Shown in pieces: positions 33,384 to 42,666 of a stretch of 64,000 nucleotides of DNA. The notes beneath the pieces are model-generated. The model saw nothing but the letters and a program-made list of their open reading frames with translations, was not told the DNA's origin and ran no database searches. Source of the stretch: Nocardioides oleivorans (lineage in GTDB: Bacteria > Actinomycetota > Actinomycetes > Propionibacteriales > Nocardioidaceae). Each line of letters begins with the position of its first letter. Within the stretch, counting starts at the first letter, position 1. Location: assembly GCF_004137255.1 (NCBI RefSeq), contig NZ_SDWT01000001.1, positions 2,666,001 through 2,730,000 on the forward strand, in the 5' to 3' direction. The translations under genes were made by a program, and so were the position numbers.

Positions 33384-33404
33384 CTTGTTGACAGACTCAG
33401 CAAG
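33384..33404. promoter_or_regulatory. HxlR-type operator in the divergent promoter
   Basis: CTTGTTGA (33384-33391) and TCAGCAAG (33397-33404) form an inverted repeat with 7 of 8 bases matching and a 5-base spacer. A -35 like TTGACA (33388-33393) facing the thioesterase gene overlaps it. Repression by the divergent HxlR protein is inferred. Confidence 0.6.
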
Positions 33405-33423
33405 GGAGTGCTTCGCTGGATCC

Positions 33424-33951
33424 ATGACGCAGACCCAGCAGCCGGCGCCCGGGTTCGAGACCGAGAGCCGCACCTTCACGTGGGCCACGCCGGGCCAGGG
33501 CGACCTCGCGGCACTGCTCGAGCTCGACGGGCTCGGCCAGCTGCACGCCATGCGCGACGGGCTGATGCCGCCGCCGCCGATCATGGCGACCCTCGGCTTC
33601 ACCGACCTGCGGGCCGAGCGCGGGCGCGTCGTCGCGGAGATGCCGGCCGCCGAGTTCCACTACAACCCGCTCGGCGGCGTCCACGGTGGCGTGATCGCGA
33701 CGCTCCTCGACACCGGGACGGGCTGCGCCGTGCACTCGACCCTGGCCGTCGGTGAGCTCTACACCTCGGTCGACCTGACGGTGAAGTTCCTGCGCCCGGT
33801 GACGGTGGACTCCGGCCTGCTCACGTGCGAGGGCACGGTCATCCAGCGCGGTCGTCGTACGGCGCTCGCCCAGGCGCAGCTCACCGACGGCGCGGGCAGG
33901 CTGGTCGCCCACGCCACGTCGACCTGCCTGATCATGCGTCCGGGCGAGTAG
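33424..33951 (+). CDS. PaaI-family hotdog thioesterase
   Basis: Protein of 175 residues with a hotdog fold: LGFTDLRAERGRVVAEMPA, the catalytic region YNPLGGVHGGVIATLLDTG, and VDLTVKFLRPVTVDSGLLTC followed by AHATSTCLIMRPGE. PaaI-type enzymes hydrolyse acyl or phenylacetyl-CoA thioesters; the specific acyl group is not evident. The gene is divergent from the HxlR regulator and likely controlled by it. Its 3' end overlaps the Lrp gene on the other strand by 20 bases. Confidence 0.88.
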   Translation: MTQTQQPAPGFETESRTFTWATPGQGDLAALLELDGLGQLHAMRDGLMPPPPIMATLGFTDLRAERGRVVAEMPAAEFHYNPLGGVHGGVIATLLDTGTGCAVHSTLAVGELYTSVDLTVKFLRPVTVDSGLLTCEGTVIQRGRRTALAQAQLTDGAGRLVAHATSTCLIMRPGE

Positions 33952-34420
33952 CCGCTGCCGCCAGCGGCACGACGCGGTAGGGGATCTGCGTCGCGAGCGC
34001 GATCACCGTGGTCGAGCGATCGATGCCGGGCTCGGTGAGGACCAGGTCGATCACCCGCTGGAGGTCGGCGTTGGACCGGGCGACGACGCGCGCCCACATG
34101 TCACCGGCACCGGTGATCGTGAAGGCCTCGAGCACCTCGGGGATGTCCGCGAGGTGGTGCGCGACCGCGTCGTGGCCCGCGCCCTGCCGGATCTCCAGCG
34201 TCAGGAACGCCGTCACGGGGTAGCCGATCGCCTCGGGGGAGAGGTCGGGCCCCCAGCCGGTGATCACGCCAGCGGCGGTGAGCTTGTCCAGGCGCGCCTG
34301 CACCGTGCCGCGGGCGATGCCGAGCCGGCGGCTGGCCTCCAGCACGCCGAGCCTGGGCTCGTTGGCGAAGAGCTCGATCACCTTGCCGTCGATCTCGTCC
34401 ACCTGGTCGCCCTCCGTCAT
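33932..34420 (-). CDS. Lrp/AsnC-family transcriptional regulator
   Basis: Protein of 162 residues. The helix-turn-helix is IDGKVIELFANEPRLGVLEA and GIARGTVQARLDKLTAAGV. The RAM domain follows (YPVTAFLTLEIRQGAGHDAV; LEAFTITGAGDMWARVVARS; VIDLVLTEPGIDRSTTVIAL). Members respond to amino acids or their ketoacids. It is divergent from hppD with a palindromic site between them, so it most likely regulates tyrosine breakdown with tyrosine or hydroxyphenylpyruvate as effector, which is inference. Confidence 0.92.
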   Translation of the reverse strand: MTEGDQVDEIDGKVIELFANEPRLGVLEASRRLGIARGTVQARLDKLTAAGVITGWGPDLSPEAIGYPVTAFLTLEIRQGAGHDAVAHHLADIPEVLEAFTITGAGDMWARVVARSNADLQRVIDLVLTEPGIDRSTTVIALATQIPYRVVPLAAAATRPDA

Positions 34421-34421
34421 A

Positions 34422-34451
34422 CAACATGCTCAGCATTTCGACGTACTGTTG
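34422..34451. promoter_or_regulatory. Lrp-type operator between lrp and hppD
   Basis: ATGCT-C-AGCAT (34426-34436) is a perfect palindrome. CAACA (34422-34426) and TGTTG (34447-34451) add a wider inverted repeat. The -10 like TACTGT of hppD (34444-34449) overlaps the right end. Confidence 0.6.
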
Positions 34452-34466
34452 CACACCTTGCCGTGA

Positions 34467-35720
<1,254 letters not shown>

Positions 35721-35730
35721 GGTGTCTCGG

Positions 35731-35865
35731 GGCGGTGAGTGAGCCACGTTCCTGAGCCTCCGAGCGTGGCTCACTCACCGCCGCTGCGCATGTCGACGTA
35801 CGACACGCAGGCGGGCGGTGCGTCAGCCACGATTCGGGGGCCGAGAACGTGGGCCACTCACCGCC
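35731..35865. repeat. 18-base inverted repeat plus third imperfect copy
   Basis: GGCGGTGAGTGAGCCACG (35731-35748) pairs perfectly with 35765-35782 across a 16-base loop. A third copy (35848-35865) repeats the right arm with two changes. The first hairpin begins 11 bases after hppD and can act as terminator, although it has no T tract. The three copies look like a small repeated element; the last lies in the promoter of the next gene. Confidence 0.8.
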
Positions 35866-35890
35866 CCTCGAGGCCCCTAGGCTGACACCC

Positions 35891-36667
35891 ATGATGATCC
35901 GACCGGCCGAGCTGGCCTCGATCAAGGCGGGCACCATCGACCTGGCGTTCCGCCGGTGGGCCAGGCCGCGGGTGGTCGTCGGGACCCGGATGCGGACGTC
36001 CGTCGGCGTCATCGAGGTCACGAGCGTCGAGCAGGTGAGCGTCAGCAGCCTCAGGGCCGACGACGCGCGCCGCGCGGGCGCCGCCTCGCTGGCGGCGTTG
36101 AAGCAGGGTCTCGCGGCGCGGCCGGAGGACCCGGCGTGGCGCATCGGAGTGGCGTACGCCGGACCCGACCCGCGCGAGGCCCTGCGGTCCGCCGTGCCGA
36201 CGGCCGACGAGCTCGCCACCATCCTCGCCCGGCTGGACCGTCTCGACGCGTCGTCGGCCTCCGGTGCCTGGACGCGCGAGACCCTCGACCTGATCGACCT
36301 CAACCCCACGGTCCGCGCTCCCGACCTGGCGGCTCAGGTGGGCCGGGAGACCCCGGACTTCAAGAAGGACGTGCGCAAGCTCAAGGAGCTGGGGCTCACC
36401 GAGTCGCTGGCGATCGGCTACCTGCTGTCGCCGCGGGGTGAGGCCGTCGTCGACGCGGGCCTTCCCGAGCCGCGGCTCCGCACACCGCGTGAGCAGGGCA
36501 CCCAGCTGCCCCGCTCGATCGGAGCGCCTGCGACCCGAGCCCTCCGCGAGGCCGGCGTGACCACGCTCGAGCAGGTGGCGGCGTACTCCACCGAGGAGCT
36601 CGCCGCCATGCACGGAGTCGGGCCGATCGCGATCGCCCGACTCCGTGAGGCGCTGGCCGAGCTGTAG
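35891..36667 (+). CDS. ASCH-like / winged-helix / HhH three-part protein
   Basis: Protein of 258 residues from ATG 35891, 7 bases after TAGGCT (35878-35883). Residues 1-60 resemble an ASCH domain (ASIKAGTIDLAFRRWARPRV, VGTRMRTSVGVIEVTSVEQV). Residues 95-190 look like a winged helix (PTVRAPDLAAQVGRETPDFK, then KDVRKLKELGLTESL and LSPRGEAVV). Residues 205-258 are a helix-hairpin-helix unit (LPRSIGAPATRALREAGVTT, MHGVGPIAIARLREALAEL). ASCH domains bind RNA or modified bases; HhH units bind DNA without sequence choice. The combination suggests a nucleic-acid binding or coactivator role. No close characterised relative is recalled. Confidence 0.75.
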   Translation: MMIRPAELASIKAGTIDLAFRRWARPRVVVGTRMRTSVGVIEVTSVEQVSVSSLRADDARRAGAASLAALKQGLAARPEDPAWRIGVAYAGPDPREALRSAVPTADELATILARLDRLDASSASGAWTRETLDLIDLNPTVRAPDLAAQVGRETPDFKKDVRKLKELGLTESLAIGYLLSPRGEAVVDAGLPEPRLRTPREQGTQLPRSIGAPATRALREAGVTTLEQVAAYSTEELAAMHGVGPIAIARLREALAEL

Positions 36668-36682
36668 GTCGGCGCAGCGGGG

Positions 36683-37954
36683 TCAGGCGAGGTCGCCGAC
36701 GAGCTCGCTCTCGGCCTCGGTCACGCCGTGCTCGGCCGGGCTCGCGCCGAGGGCGTCGCTGATCGTGCGCGAGCCGGCCGCCACGATCACGACACCGACG
36801 GCGACGGCCGCCGCACCGAACCAGAACGGGGCGTGGAGGTCGATCTTCTCCGCCAGCTTGAGGGCGACGAACGGACCCACGGCGCCGCCGGTGAAGCGGA
36901 CGAAGGAGTACGCCGCCGACGCGATCGGCCGCTCGACGGGAGCAGCGCCCATGACGGCCTCGGTGACGAGGGTGTTCGTGACGCCGAGGAAGGCGCCCGC
37001 GGCGATGATCCCGGCGGTCACGACGGGCTCGTGGTCCGCGCCGAGCGCCATCACCGCGAGGTCGAGCGCGAAGAGGGCGAGCACCGCGGTCAGCGTCGGG
37101 AGCGTGCCGAACCTGCGCTGCAGGCGGGGCGCGAGCCACACCGAGGTGAAGGCCAGCAGCAGGCCCCAGCCGAAGAACGTCCAGCCGATGCCCATGATCG
37201 AGTACGACGGCAGCGCGAACGGGCCGGCCGCCATGAGGGTGAAGAAGCCGAGGTTGTAGAAGATCGCGACCAGGGCGAGCAGGAGCAGGGCGCGGTGGCG
37301 CAGGGCGCGGAACGGGTCGAGCAGCGAGGTCGGACGTCCGGTCGGGGGAGTCGACGGCAGGAAGATCGCGGTCGCCACGAGCGCGACGGCCATCAGCACG
37401 GAGACACCGAAGAACGGACCGCGCCACGAGATCCCGCCGAGCAGGCCGCCGATGAGCGGTCCGGAGGCGATGCCGAGACCGAGCGCGGCCTCGAACAGGA
37501 TGATCGCCTGGCCGACGGGGCCGGCGGAGGCGCTGACGATGGTCGCCAGCGCGGTGGCGACGAAGAGTGCGTTGCCGAGGCCCCACCCGGCGCGGAAGCC
37601 GATGACCGCGCCGACGCTGCCGGACATCCCGGCCAGGCCGGCGGAGACGATGATGAGCGCGAGGCCGGCCAGCAGCGTGCGCTTCGGGCCGATCCGGCTG
37701 GAGACGACGCCGGTGACGAGCATCGAGACGCCCATGACGGCCATGTAGCTGGTGAAGAGCAGCGAGACCTGGCTCGGGGTGGCGTCGAGCTTGGCCGCGA
37801 TCTCCTTGAGGATCGGGTCGACCAGGCCGATGCCCATGAAGGCGATGACGCAGGCGAAGGCGACGGCCCAGACGGCGCGAGGCTGCTGGAGGATCGAGCC
37901 GGTCCCGGTGGCCGGGGTGTCCGGAGTGGTGGTGCTGGTGGATGGGCTGCTCAC
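36683..37954 (-). CDS. MFS efflux transporter
   Basis: Protein of 423 residues with 12 membrane helices, from GTG 37954, which overlaps the MarR stop (GTGA). Motif A is seen as VVSSRIGPKRTLLAGLAL. Helix 4-5 residues GFRAGWGLGNALFVATALA and helix 5 motif C-like FEAALGLGIASGPLIGGLLG support a drug/proton antiporter of the 12-helix group. It is the second gene of a MarR-MFS unit, a standard self-regulated efflux pair. The substrate is unknown. Confidence 0.92.
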   Translation of the reverse strand: MSSPSTSTTTPDTPATGTGSILQQPRAVWAVAFACVIAFMGIGLVDPILKEIAAKLDATPSQVSLLFTSYMAVMGVSMLVTGVVSSRIGPKRTLLAGLALIIVSAGLAGMSGSVGAVIGFRAGWGLGNALFVATALATIVSASAGPVGQAIILFEAALGLGIASGPLIGGLLGGISWRGPFFGVSVLMAVALVATAIFLPSTPPTGRPTSLLDPFRALRHRALLLLALVAIFYNLGFFTLMAAGPFALPSYSIMGIGWTFFGWGLLLAFTSVWLAPRLQRRFGTLPTLTAVLALFALDLAVMALGADHEPVVTAGIIAAGAFLGVTNTLVTEAVMGAAPVERPIASAAYSFVRFTGGAVGPFVALKLAEKIDLHAPFWFGAAAVAVGVVIVAAGSRTISDALGASPAEHGVTEAESELVGDLA

Positions 37955-38397
37955 GGGGTGGTGTCCTCCTGCAGCTCTGGGCTGCTGGTCAGGTCGAGGA
38001 CGTCCCGGAGCACCGCGACGGTGGTCGCGACCTCCTCGGCGGTGTGGTGGGTCTCGGCCAGCCGGGCCATGACGAGCTCGGCGTTGGCCCGGCGGATGCG
38101 CGCGAGCTCGGCCCGGCCGGAGCCGGTGAGCACGACGACGTGCGCTCGACCGTCGGTCGGGTGCGGCTCGCGGTCGACGAGACCCTGCTCGAGCAGCGTC
38201 TTGACGGTGCCGGTCATCGTCGGCTGGCTGCACCGGTCGGCCGCCGCGAGGGCGGTCACGCCGACCGGACCGAGCTCGTCGAGCAGCGAGAGGGCACGCG
38301 TCCCCGCAGGGTGCTCGAGCTCGCGCCGCACGGCGCGGGTCAACCGGGCGGCCAGCACGACGAGGTCACTGGCGAGCGCGGGCAGGGAGTCGGTCAC
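37951..38397 (-). CDS. MarR-family regulator of the adjacent MFS pump
   Basis: Protein of 148 residues from GTG 38397; TTG 38406 is an alternative. The winged helix is LLDELGPVGVTALAAADRCS, QPTMTGTVKTLLEQGLVDRE and the wing PHPTDGRAHVVVLTGSGRAE, flanked by dimer helices. It is the first gene of the unit with the MFS pump. A perfect palindrome (38409-38427) lies at its promoter, so it likely represses both genes until a toxic compound binds. The exact start is uncertain. Confidence 0.9.
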   Translation of the reverse strand: MTDSLPALASDLVVLAARLTRAVRRELEHPAGTRALSLLDELGPVGVTALAAADRCSQPTMTGTVKTLLEQGLVDREPHPTDGRAHVVVLTGSGRAELARIRRANAELVMARLAETHHTAEEVATTVAVLRDVLDLTSSPELQEDTTP

Positions 38398-38408
38398 GAC
38401 CTCCAAGA

Positions 38409-38427
38409 TACATAGAAAACCTATGTA
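38409..38427. promoter_or_regulatory. MarR-type operator
   Basis: TACATAG-AAAAC-CTATGTA is a perfect 7-base inverted repeat with a 5-base spacer, 12 bases before the MarR start. It contains the likely -10 (TATGTA, 38415 to 38410 on the minus strand). Confidence 0.72.
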
Positions 38428-38458
38428 GATCTACCGTTGGTGACTCATTCCACTGTCA

Positions 38459-38528
38459 ATCACTGAACTTGTCGGCCTGTGCACCGCCTGACAACTTCAG
38501 TGATCCCCGGCTGACCGGGGATCACTGA
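38459..38528 (-). terminator. Terminator hairpin of the LysE-like gene with an alternative pairing
   Basis: TCAGTGATCCCCGG (38497-38510) pairs perfectly with 38515-38528, loop CTGA, a 14-bp stem downstream of the LysE-like gene. A second hairpin, 38459-38473 with 38490-38504 (14 of 15 bases), shares 38497-38504, so the two exclude each other. It separates the LysE-like gene from the MarR unit. Confidence 0.75.
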
Positions 38529-38562
38529 GGGATCACGCGAGGAGGGGGGTGAGGCGTGGAGC

Positions 38563-39162
38563 TCAGTGGGCGAGCAGGCCGATCCCGAGCGCGCCCATGA
38601 TCACGGCGATCGCGGAGTCCAGCACGCGCCAGGCGGCGGGGCGGGCGAACAGGCCCCGGAGGAGCCGGGCGCCGAAGCCGAGGCCGAAGAACCAGAGCAC
38701 GCTCGCCGTCAGGGTGCCGGCCAGGAACCACCAGCGGTCCTCGCCGAAGCTGTTCGCGACGGTGCCGAGCATCAGGACCGCGTCGAGGTAGAAGTGCGGG
38801 TTGAGCCAGGTCAGGGCGAGGGTCAGCAGGACGGCGCGCCCCGGGGTCAGGGCAGAGCCCTCGCCGGCGTCGAGCTTGCCGGGCTTCCACGCGCGCATCG
38901 CGGCGTGCACGCCGAACGCGATCAGGTAGAGGCCGCCGAGCACCTGGGCGATCGGGAGGACGCCGGGCCAGCGTTCGAGGACCACGCCGAGGCCGGCGAC
39001 GCCGAGGCTGATCGCGACGACGTCGGAGATCAGGCAGGTCAGCACGATCGGCAGGACCTGTTCGCCACGGATGCCCTGACGCAGGAGGAAGGCGTTCTGG
39101 GCGCCGACGGCGACGATGAGAGCGAGTCCGGTGAGGAGACCGGTGAGTGCGACCTGGAACAT
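38563..39162 (-). CDS. LysE/ArgO-family basic amino-acid exporter
   Basis: Protein of 199 residues with about six membrane helices: VALTGLLTGLALIVAVGAQ, the signature GAQNAFLLRQGIRGE, LIAFGVHAAMRAW, TLALTWLNPHFYLD and VLDSAIAVIMGALGIGLLAH. The family exports lysine or arginine when the cell has excess. ATG 39162 is chosen because TACAGT (39175 to 39170 on this strand) lies 7 bases upstream; GTG 39168 is two codons earlier. It is divergent from an ArgP/LysG-type LysR gene, the usual regulator of this exporter. A strong terminator follows. Confidence 0.92.
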   Translation of the reverse strand: MFQVALTGLLTGLALIVAVGAQNAFLLRQGIRGEQVLPIVLTCLISDVVAISLGVAGLGVVLERWPGVLPIAQVLGGLYLIAFGVHAAMRAWKPGKLDAGEGSALTPGRAVLLTLALTWLNPHFYLDAVLMLGTVANSFGEDRWWFLAGTLTASVLWFFGLGFGARLLRGLFARPAAWRVLDSAIAVIMGALGIGLLAH

Positions 39163-39234
39163 GTCCACAACTGTAGAAACAATCGGGCCGTCAATCCAGC
39201 GAACTATTCTGAGGAATCATTAGGATCTCTTAGT
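39163..39234. promoter_or_regulatory. Divergent promoter region of the exporter and its LysR regulator
   Basis: This 72-base gap is AT-rich for the region. It holds the -10 of the exporter gene (TACAGT, minus strand) and a stretch of ATT/TAG-rich sequence (39205-39235) before the LysR start that could hold a T-N11-A LysR box. No perfect palindrome was found. Confidence 0.45.
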
Positions 39235-40146
39235 ATGAAAGACCTCACTCAGCTGGACCCTGTGGCCCTGCGCACACTGGCGGTCGCCGTGCGTCTCGGC
39301 ACCTTCGAGTCGGCGGCGCGCGAGCTCCACGTCACGCCGTCCGCGGTGAGCCAGCGGATCAAGGCGCTGGAGACCCGGATCGGCCGCGTGCTGCTCCACC
39401 GGGTGAAGCCCCTGGAGCCGACGGAGGCCGGCCTGGTGCTCGTCCGGCTCGCGACCCAGACCGAGCTGCTGGAGCGTGAGGCCGTCTCGGAGCTCGTGGA
39501 GGAGGTCGACGACGACTCGACGTCGTACACCTCCCTGCCGATCGCCGTGAACGCCGACGCCCTCTACGGCTGGTTCGTCGACGCGCTGGCCGAGGTGCAG
39601 ACCCGGCACCGGGTCGTGTTCGAGGTCGTGCGCGAGGACCACACCCGCACGGCCGAGCGGCTGCGGCGCGGGGAGGTGATGGCGGCGATCACGGGGGAGC
39701 CGAAGCCGGTGCCCGGCTGCCGGGTGGTGCGGCTGGGTCGGCTCAAGTACGCCGCGGTGGCCACGCGCGAGTTCCACGCGCGCCAGTTCGCCGAGGGCGT
39801 CGGCGCGGCGAGCCTCGCCGAGGCACCGATCGTCGCCTTCGACCGCAGCGACTCCCTGCAGCACGACTTCATCCGCCGCGTCACCCGCCGCCACCTCGCG
39901 CCGCCGGTGACGTACCTCCCCTCGGTGCGGGAGTTCGACCGCGCCGTGCGGGTGGGGATGGGCTGGGGCCTGCTGCCGGAGTCGGACGTGACCGACGAGC
40001 TCGCGCGCGGCGACCTCGTCGAGCTCGTGCCCGGTCGGCGGCCCGAGGTTCCGCTCTACTGGCAGCACTGGCGGCTCGGCTCGTCCCTCGTGGCCGACCT
40101 GACCGAGGCCGTGGTCAGCGCTGCCCGCGACTGGATGGTTGCATGA
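39235..40146 (+). CDS. LysR-family regulator, ArgP/LysG type
   Basis: Protein of 303 residues. The helix-turn-helix is LRTLAVAVRLGTFESAAREL and HVTPSAVSQRIKALETRIGR. The effector domain is typical for ArgP (IciA)/LysG proteins: VAVNADALYGWFVDAL-like LPIAVNADALYGWFVDAL, IVAFDRSDSLQHDFIRR, and MGWGLLPESDVTDELARG. LysG activates lysE in Corynebacterium when lysine, arginine or histidine is high. The divergent LysE-like gene is the expected target. The start ATG 39235 is preceded by TTAGTATG without a clear ribosome site. Confidence 0.93.
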   Translation: MKDLTQLDPVALRTLAVAVRLGTFESAARELHVTPSAVSQRIKALETRIGRVLLHRVKPLEPTEAGLVLVRLATQTELLEREAVSELVEEVDDDSTSYTSLPIAVNADALYGWFVDALAEVQTRHRVVFEVVREDHTRTAERLRRGEVMAAITGEPKPVPGCRVVRLGRLKYAAVATREFHARQFAEGVGAASLAEAPIVAFDRSDSLQHDFIRRVTRRHLAPPVTYLPSVREFDRAVRVGMGWGLLPESDVTDELARGDLVELVPGRRPEVPLYWQHWRLGSSLVADLTEAVVSAARDWMVA

Positions 40147-40254
40147 ACATTGACGAAGCAGAATGTCGATTCCTCTGACACGGCGTCGGGGCCGTCCCTA
40201 CGCTCGCGCTGTGCGGGCACCGCGCTCGTCACACTGACCTGATCGAGGAACCCC

Positions 40255-41061
40255 GTGGCACGCACCCGCAACGCGACCTGGGCCGTCGCTCTCGGCGCCG
40301 CCCTGCTCGTCACCGTGACCGGGTGCGGCGGCTCCGGCACCGCCGCGGCCACCAAGACCGAGGACTCCCAGCTCCTGGGGCAGAAGCTCGAGGCCATGGT
40401 GGGCCAGGTCGACAAGATGGGCATCATCGAGTGGCACGGCCAGCTGCTCACCAAGAACCCGGACAAGGGCGGCAAGCGGCTCGTCGACCTCGAGGGCCGC
40501 TACAGCCCCTCGACCGGCTACAGCCAGCTGTCCGTCGACTCGGTGGTCGACGGCGTCTCCCAGCAGATCGACTACCTCGTGGTCAACGACCGCGCCTACT
40601 TCAACAGCGACCTCTGGGGCCCGAACGCCGCGGACTGCTGGGCCGAGGTCACGGGCGACGCCGAGCGCACCTGGGCGCTGCCGACCGACCTCGACCCGAC
40701 GTGGCCGTTCGCCACCGCGCGCGCGATCTCCGCCGACGGTGACGACGTCTCCGTCGCGATCGGGTTCAAGTCCGTGTCGCCGGGCCTGCCGCGCGGCCTC
40801 GTCCCCGCGCTCGCCAACGTCCCCTACGACACCGAGGCAAGCGCCTTCTTCGCGCCCCACGGTCCGCTCATCGAGGTCGGCATCGACGTCAACAGCATGT
40901 GGCAGAAGCTGCCGAAGGCCCAGCGCGCCAACATCGACACCCGCAACGCGGGCTGGTGGGCGATGACGCTTCAGGCCTCGCAGGACGACAGCGGCATCAA
41001 CGCGCCCAAGTACATCTTCGACAACAAGGTCACCGCGCCGAGCCAGTGCAAGCGGGGCTGA
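40255..41061 (+). CDS. LppX/LprG-like lipoprotein
   Basis: Protein of 268 residues from GTG 40255, with GAGGAA 4 bases upstream. The leader ends at the lipobox VTGC (cysteine 24), followed by a short GS/T linker. The mature part has alternating strands such as RLVDLEGRYSPSTGYSQLSV, QIDYLVVNDRAYFNSDLWG and the WAEVTGDAERTWALPTDLDP helix turn, consistent with the half-barrel of actinobacterial LppX/LprAFG lipid carriers. It could bind a lipid or assist wall assembly. The family link is weak and was made by pattern only. No neighbour gives a function. Confidence 0.7.
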   Translation: MARTRNATWAVALGAALLVTVTGCGGSGTAAATKTEDSQLLGQKLEAMVGQVDKMGIIEWHGQLLTKNPDKGGKRLVDLEGRYSPSTGYSQLSVDSVVDGVSQQIDYLVVNDRAYFNSDLWGPNAADCWAEVTGDAERTWALPTDLDPTWPFATARAISADGDDVSVAIGFKSVSPGLPRGLVPALANVPYDTEASAFFAPHGPLIEVGIDVNSMWQKLPKAQRANIDTRNAGWWAMTLQASQDDSGINAPKYIFDNKVTAPSQCKRG

Positions 41062-41077
41062 GCGCGGTCCGGGCCGG

Positions 41078-41839
41078 CTAGAGCACCTTCGAGAGGAACG
41101 ACTGCGTCCGCTCGTGCTGGGGGTCGGCGAGCACCTCGCGCGGGTCGCCCTCCTCGACGATGACGCCGCCGTCCATGAAGACCAGGTTGTCGCCGACCTC
41201 GCGCGCGAAGCCCATCTCGTGGGTCACGACCATCATGGTCATGCCCTCCGAGGCCAGGTCCTTCATCACGGCCAGCACGTCACCGACCAGCTCGGGGTCG
41301 AGGGCCGACGTGGGCTCGTCGAAGAGCATCATGTCAGGGCTCATCGACAGGGCCCGGGCGATCGCGACGCGTTGCGACTGGCCACCGGAGAGGTGCGCGG
41401 GGTAGGCCGACTCCTTCTCGGACAGTCCCACCTTGGCGAGCGTGGCGCGGGCGACCTCGACGGCCTCCTCCTTCTTGCGGGCCTTCACCTTCTCCTGCGC
41501 GATGGTGAGGTTGCGCAGGACCGTCATGTGCGGGAAGAGGTTGAACTGCTGGAAGACCATCCCGATGCTCGCGCGGAGCCTGTCGACGTCGGCGTCCCGG
41601 TCGGTGATCTCCTCGCCCGCGACGAAGATCTTGCCGCTGGTCGGCGTCTCGAGCATGTTGACGCACCGCAGCAGGGTCGACTTGCCGGAGCCGGAGGGGC
41701 CGATCACGCACACGACCTGTCCGGAGCTGACGTGGAAGTCGATGCCCTTGAGCACCTCGTTGGCGCCGAAGTACTTGTGGAGGTCCTGGACGTCGATCGC
41801 CGCCGTGGAACGGTCGGTCGGGGTGGTGGGACTGGTCAT
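41078..41839 (-). CDS. Polar amino-acid ABC transporter ATP-binding protein
   Basis: Protein of 253 residues with Walker [15 protein letters not shown]-loop [18 protein letters not shown], signature [15 protein letters not shown], Walker [16 protein letters not shown] and the switch histidine [12 protein letters not shown]. It is of the GlnQ/HisP type. The signature has S in place of the usual Q before the QRV segment. ATG 41839 overlaps the permease stop. It is the last gene of a three-gene importer unit. Confidence 0.95.
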   Translation of the reverse strand: MTSPTTPTDRSTAAIDVQDLHKYFGANEVLKGIDFHVSSGQVVCVIGPSGSGKSTLLRCVNMLETPTSGKIFVAGEEITDRDADVDRLRASIGMVFQQFNLFPHMTVLRNLTIAQEKVKARKKEEAVEVARATLAKVGLSEKESAYPAHLSGGQSQRVAIARALSMSPDMMLFDEPTSALDPELVGDVLAVMKDLASEGMTMMVVTHEMGFAREVGDNLVFMDGGVIVEEGDPREVLADPQHERTQSFLSKVL

Positions 41840-42630
41840 CAGCGGGCCCTCTCGGCGCGGGCTTCCATGCGGCGCACGACGATCGACAACGGCACCGTGA
41901 TCAGCAGGTAGCACAGCCCGATCACGATGATCGGGGTCAGGTTGGAGGCGGAGTTCATGCCCTCGCGGCCGAACTTGGTCAGCTCGTAGCCCGACAGCGA
42001 GAGCCCGAGGATGTAGACCAGCGAGGAGTCCTTGGTCAGCAGGATCAGCTCGTTGGTCAGCGGCGGGAGGATGATGCGGAACGCCTGCGGGATCACCACG
42101 CTGACCATGGCGCGACCGTGCGACATCCCGAGCGAACGGGCGGCCTCCAGCTGGCCCTTCGGGACGGCCTGGATGCCGGCGCGGATCGTCTCGGCCATGT
42201 AGGCGCCGCCGACGAGGCCGAGGGCCAGGGTCACGACGCCCAGGTTGCCGAAGGGGATCTCGTAGGCCGGGAAGGCGAGGTTGAAGCCCACGCTGAGCGC
42301 GATGAAGACCACCAGTGCGGGCAGGCCGCGGAACAGCTCGATGATGCCGGTCGCGAGCCACCGGTAGGGACCGACGCTGGAGAGCCGCATCAACGCCAGG
42401 ACCAGGCCGAGCAGCAGGCCGAAGGCGAACCCGCACGCGGTGTAGATCAGCGTGTTCTTCAGCGCGACCGTCAGGACGCGGGGGAACTGCTCCTTGACGA
42501 GCTCCCAGTTCCAGAACGCCCGCTGGATCTGCCCCCAGTCGGCGACGAACAAGATGGCGAGCAGCACGACCACGAGGACGGCGTACTGCACGTAGCGCCA
42601 CCGGGCAGCGCGCTGACGGGGACTGGCCAT
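41839..42630 (-). CDS. Polar amino-acid ABC transporter permease
   Basis: Protein of 263 residues with five or six membrane helices: [59 protein letters not shown], and the EAA loop [20 protein letters not shown]. The IELFRGLP and EAA segments mark the HisMQ/GlnP group. It is followed by a 1-base overlap with the ATPase. It forms the channel as a homodimer, since no second permease is encoded. Confidence 0.94.
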   Translation of the reverse strand: MASPRQRAARWRYVQYAVLVVVLLAILFVADWGQIQRAFWNWELVKEQFPRVLTVALKNTLIYTACGFAFGLLLGLVLALMRLSSVGPYRWLATGIIELFRGLPALVVFIALSVGFNLAFPAYEIPFGNLGVVTLALGLVGGAYMAETIRAGIQAVPKGQLEAARSLGMSHGRAMVSVVIPQAFRIILPPLTNELILLTKDSSLVYILGLSLSGYELTKFGREGMNSASNLTPIIVIGLCYLLITVPLSIVVRRMEARAERAR

Positions 42631-42666
42631 GGACTCACGTCACCTTCGTCGGGTGGAGGGGGATCG

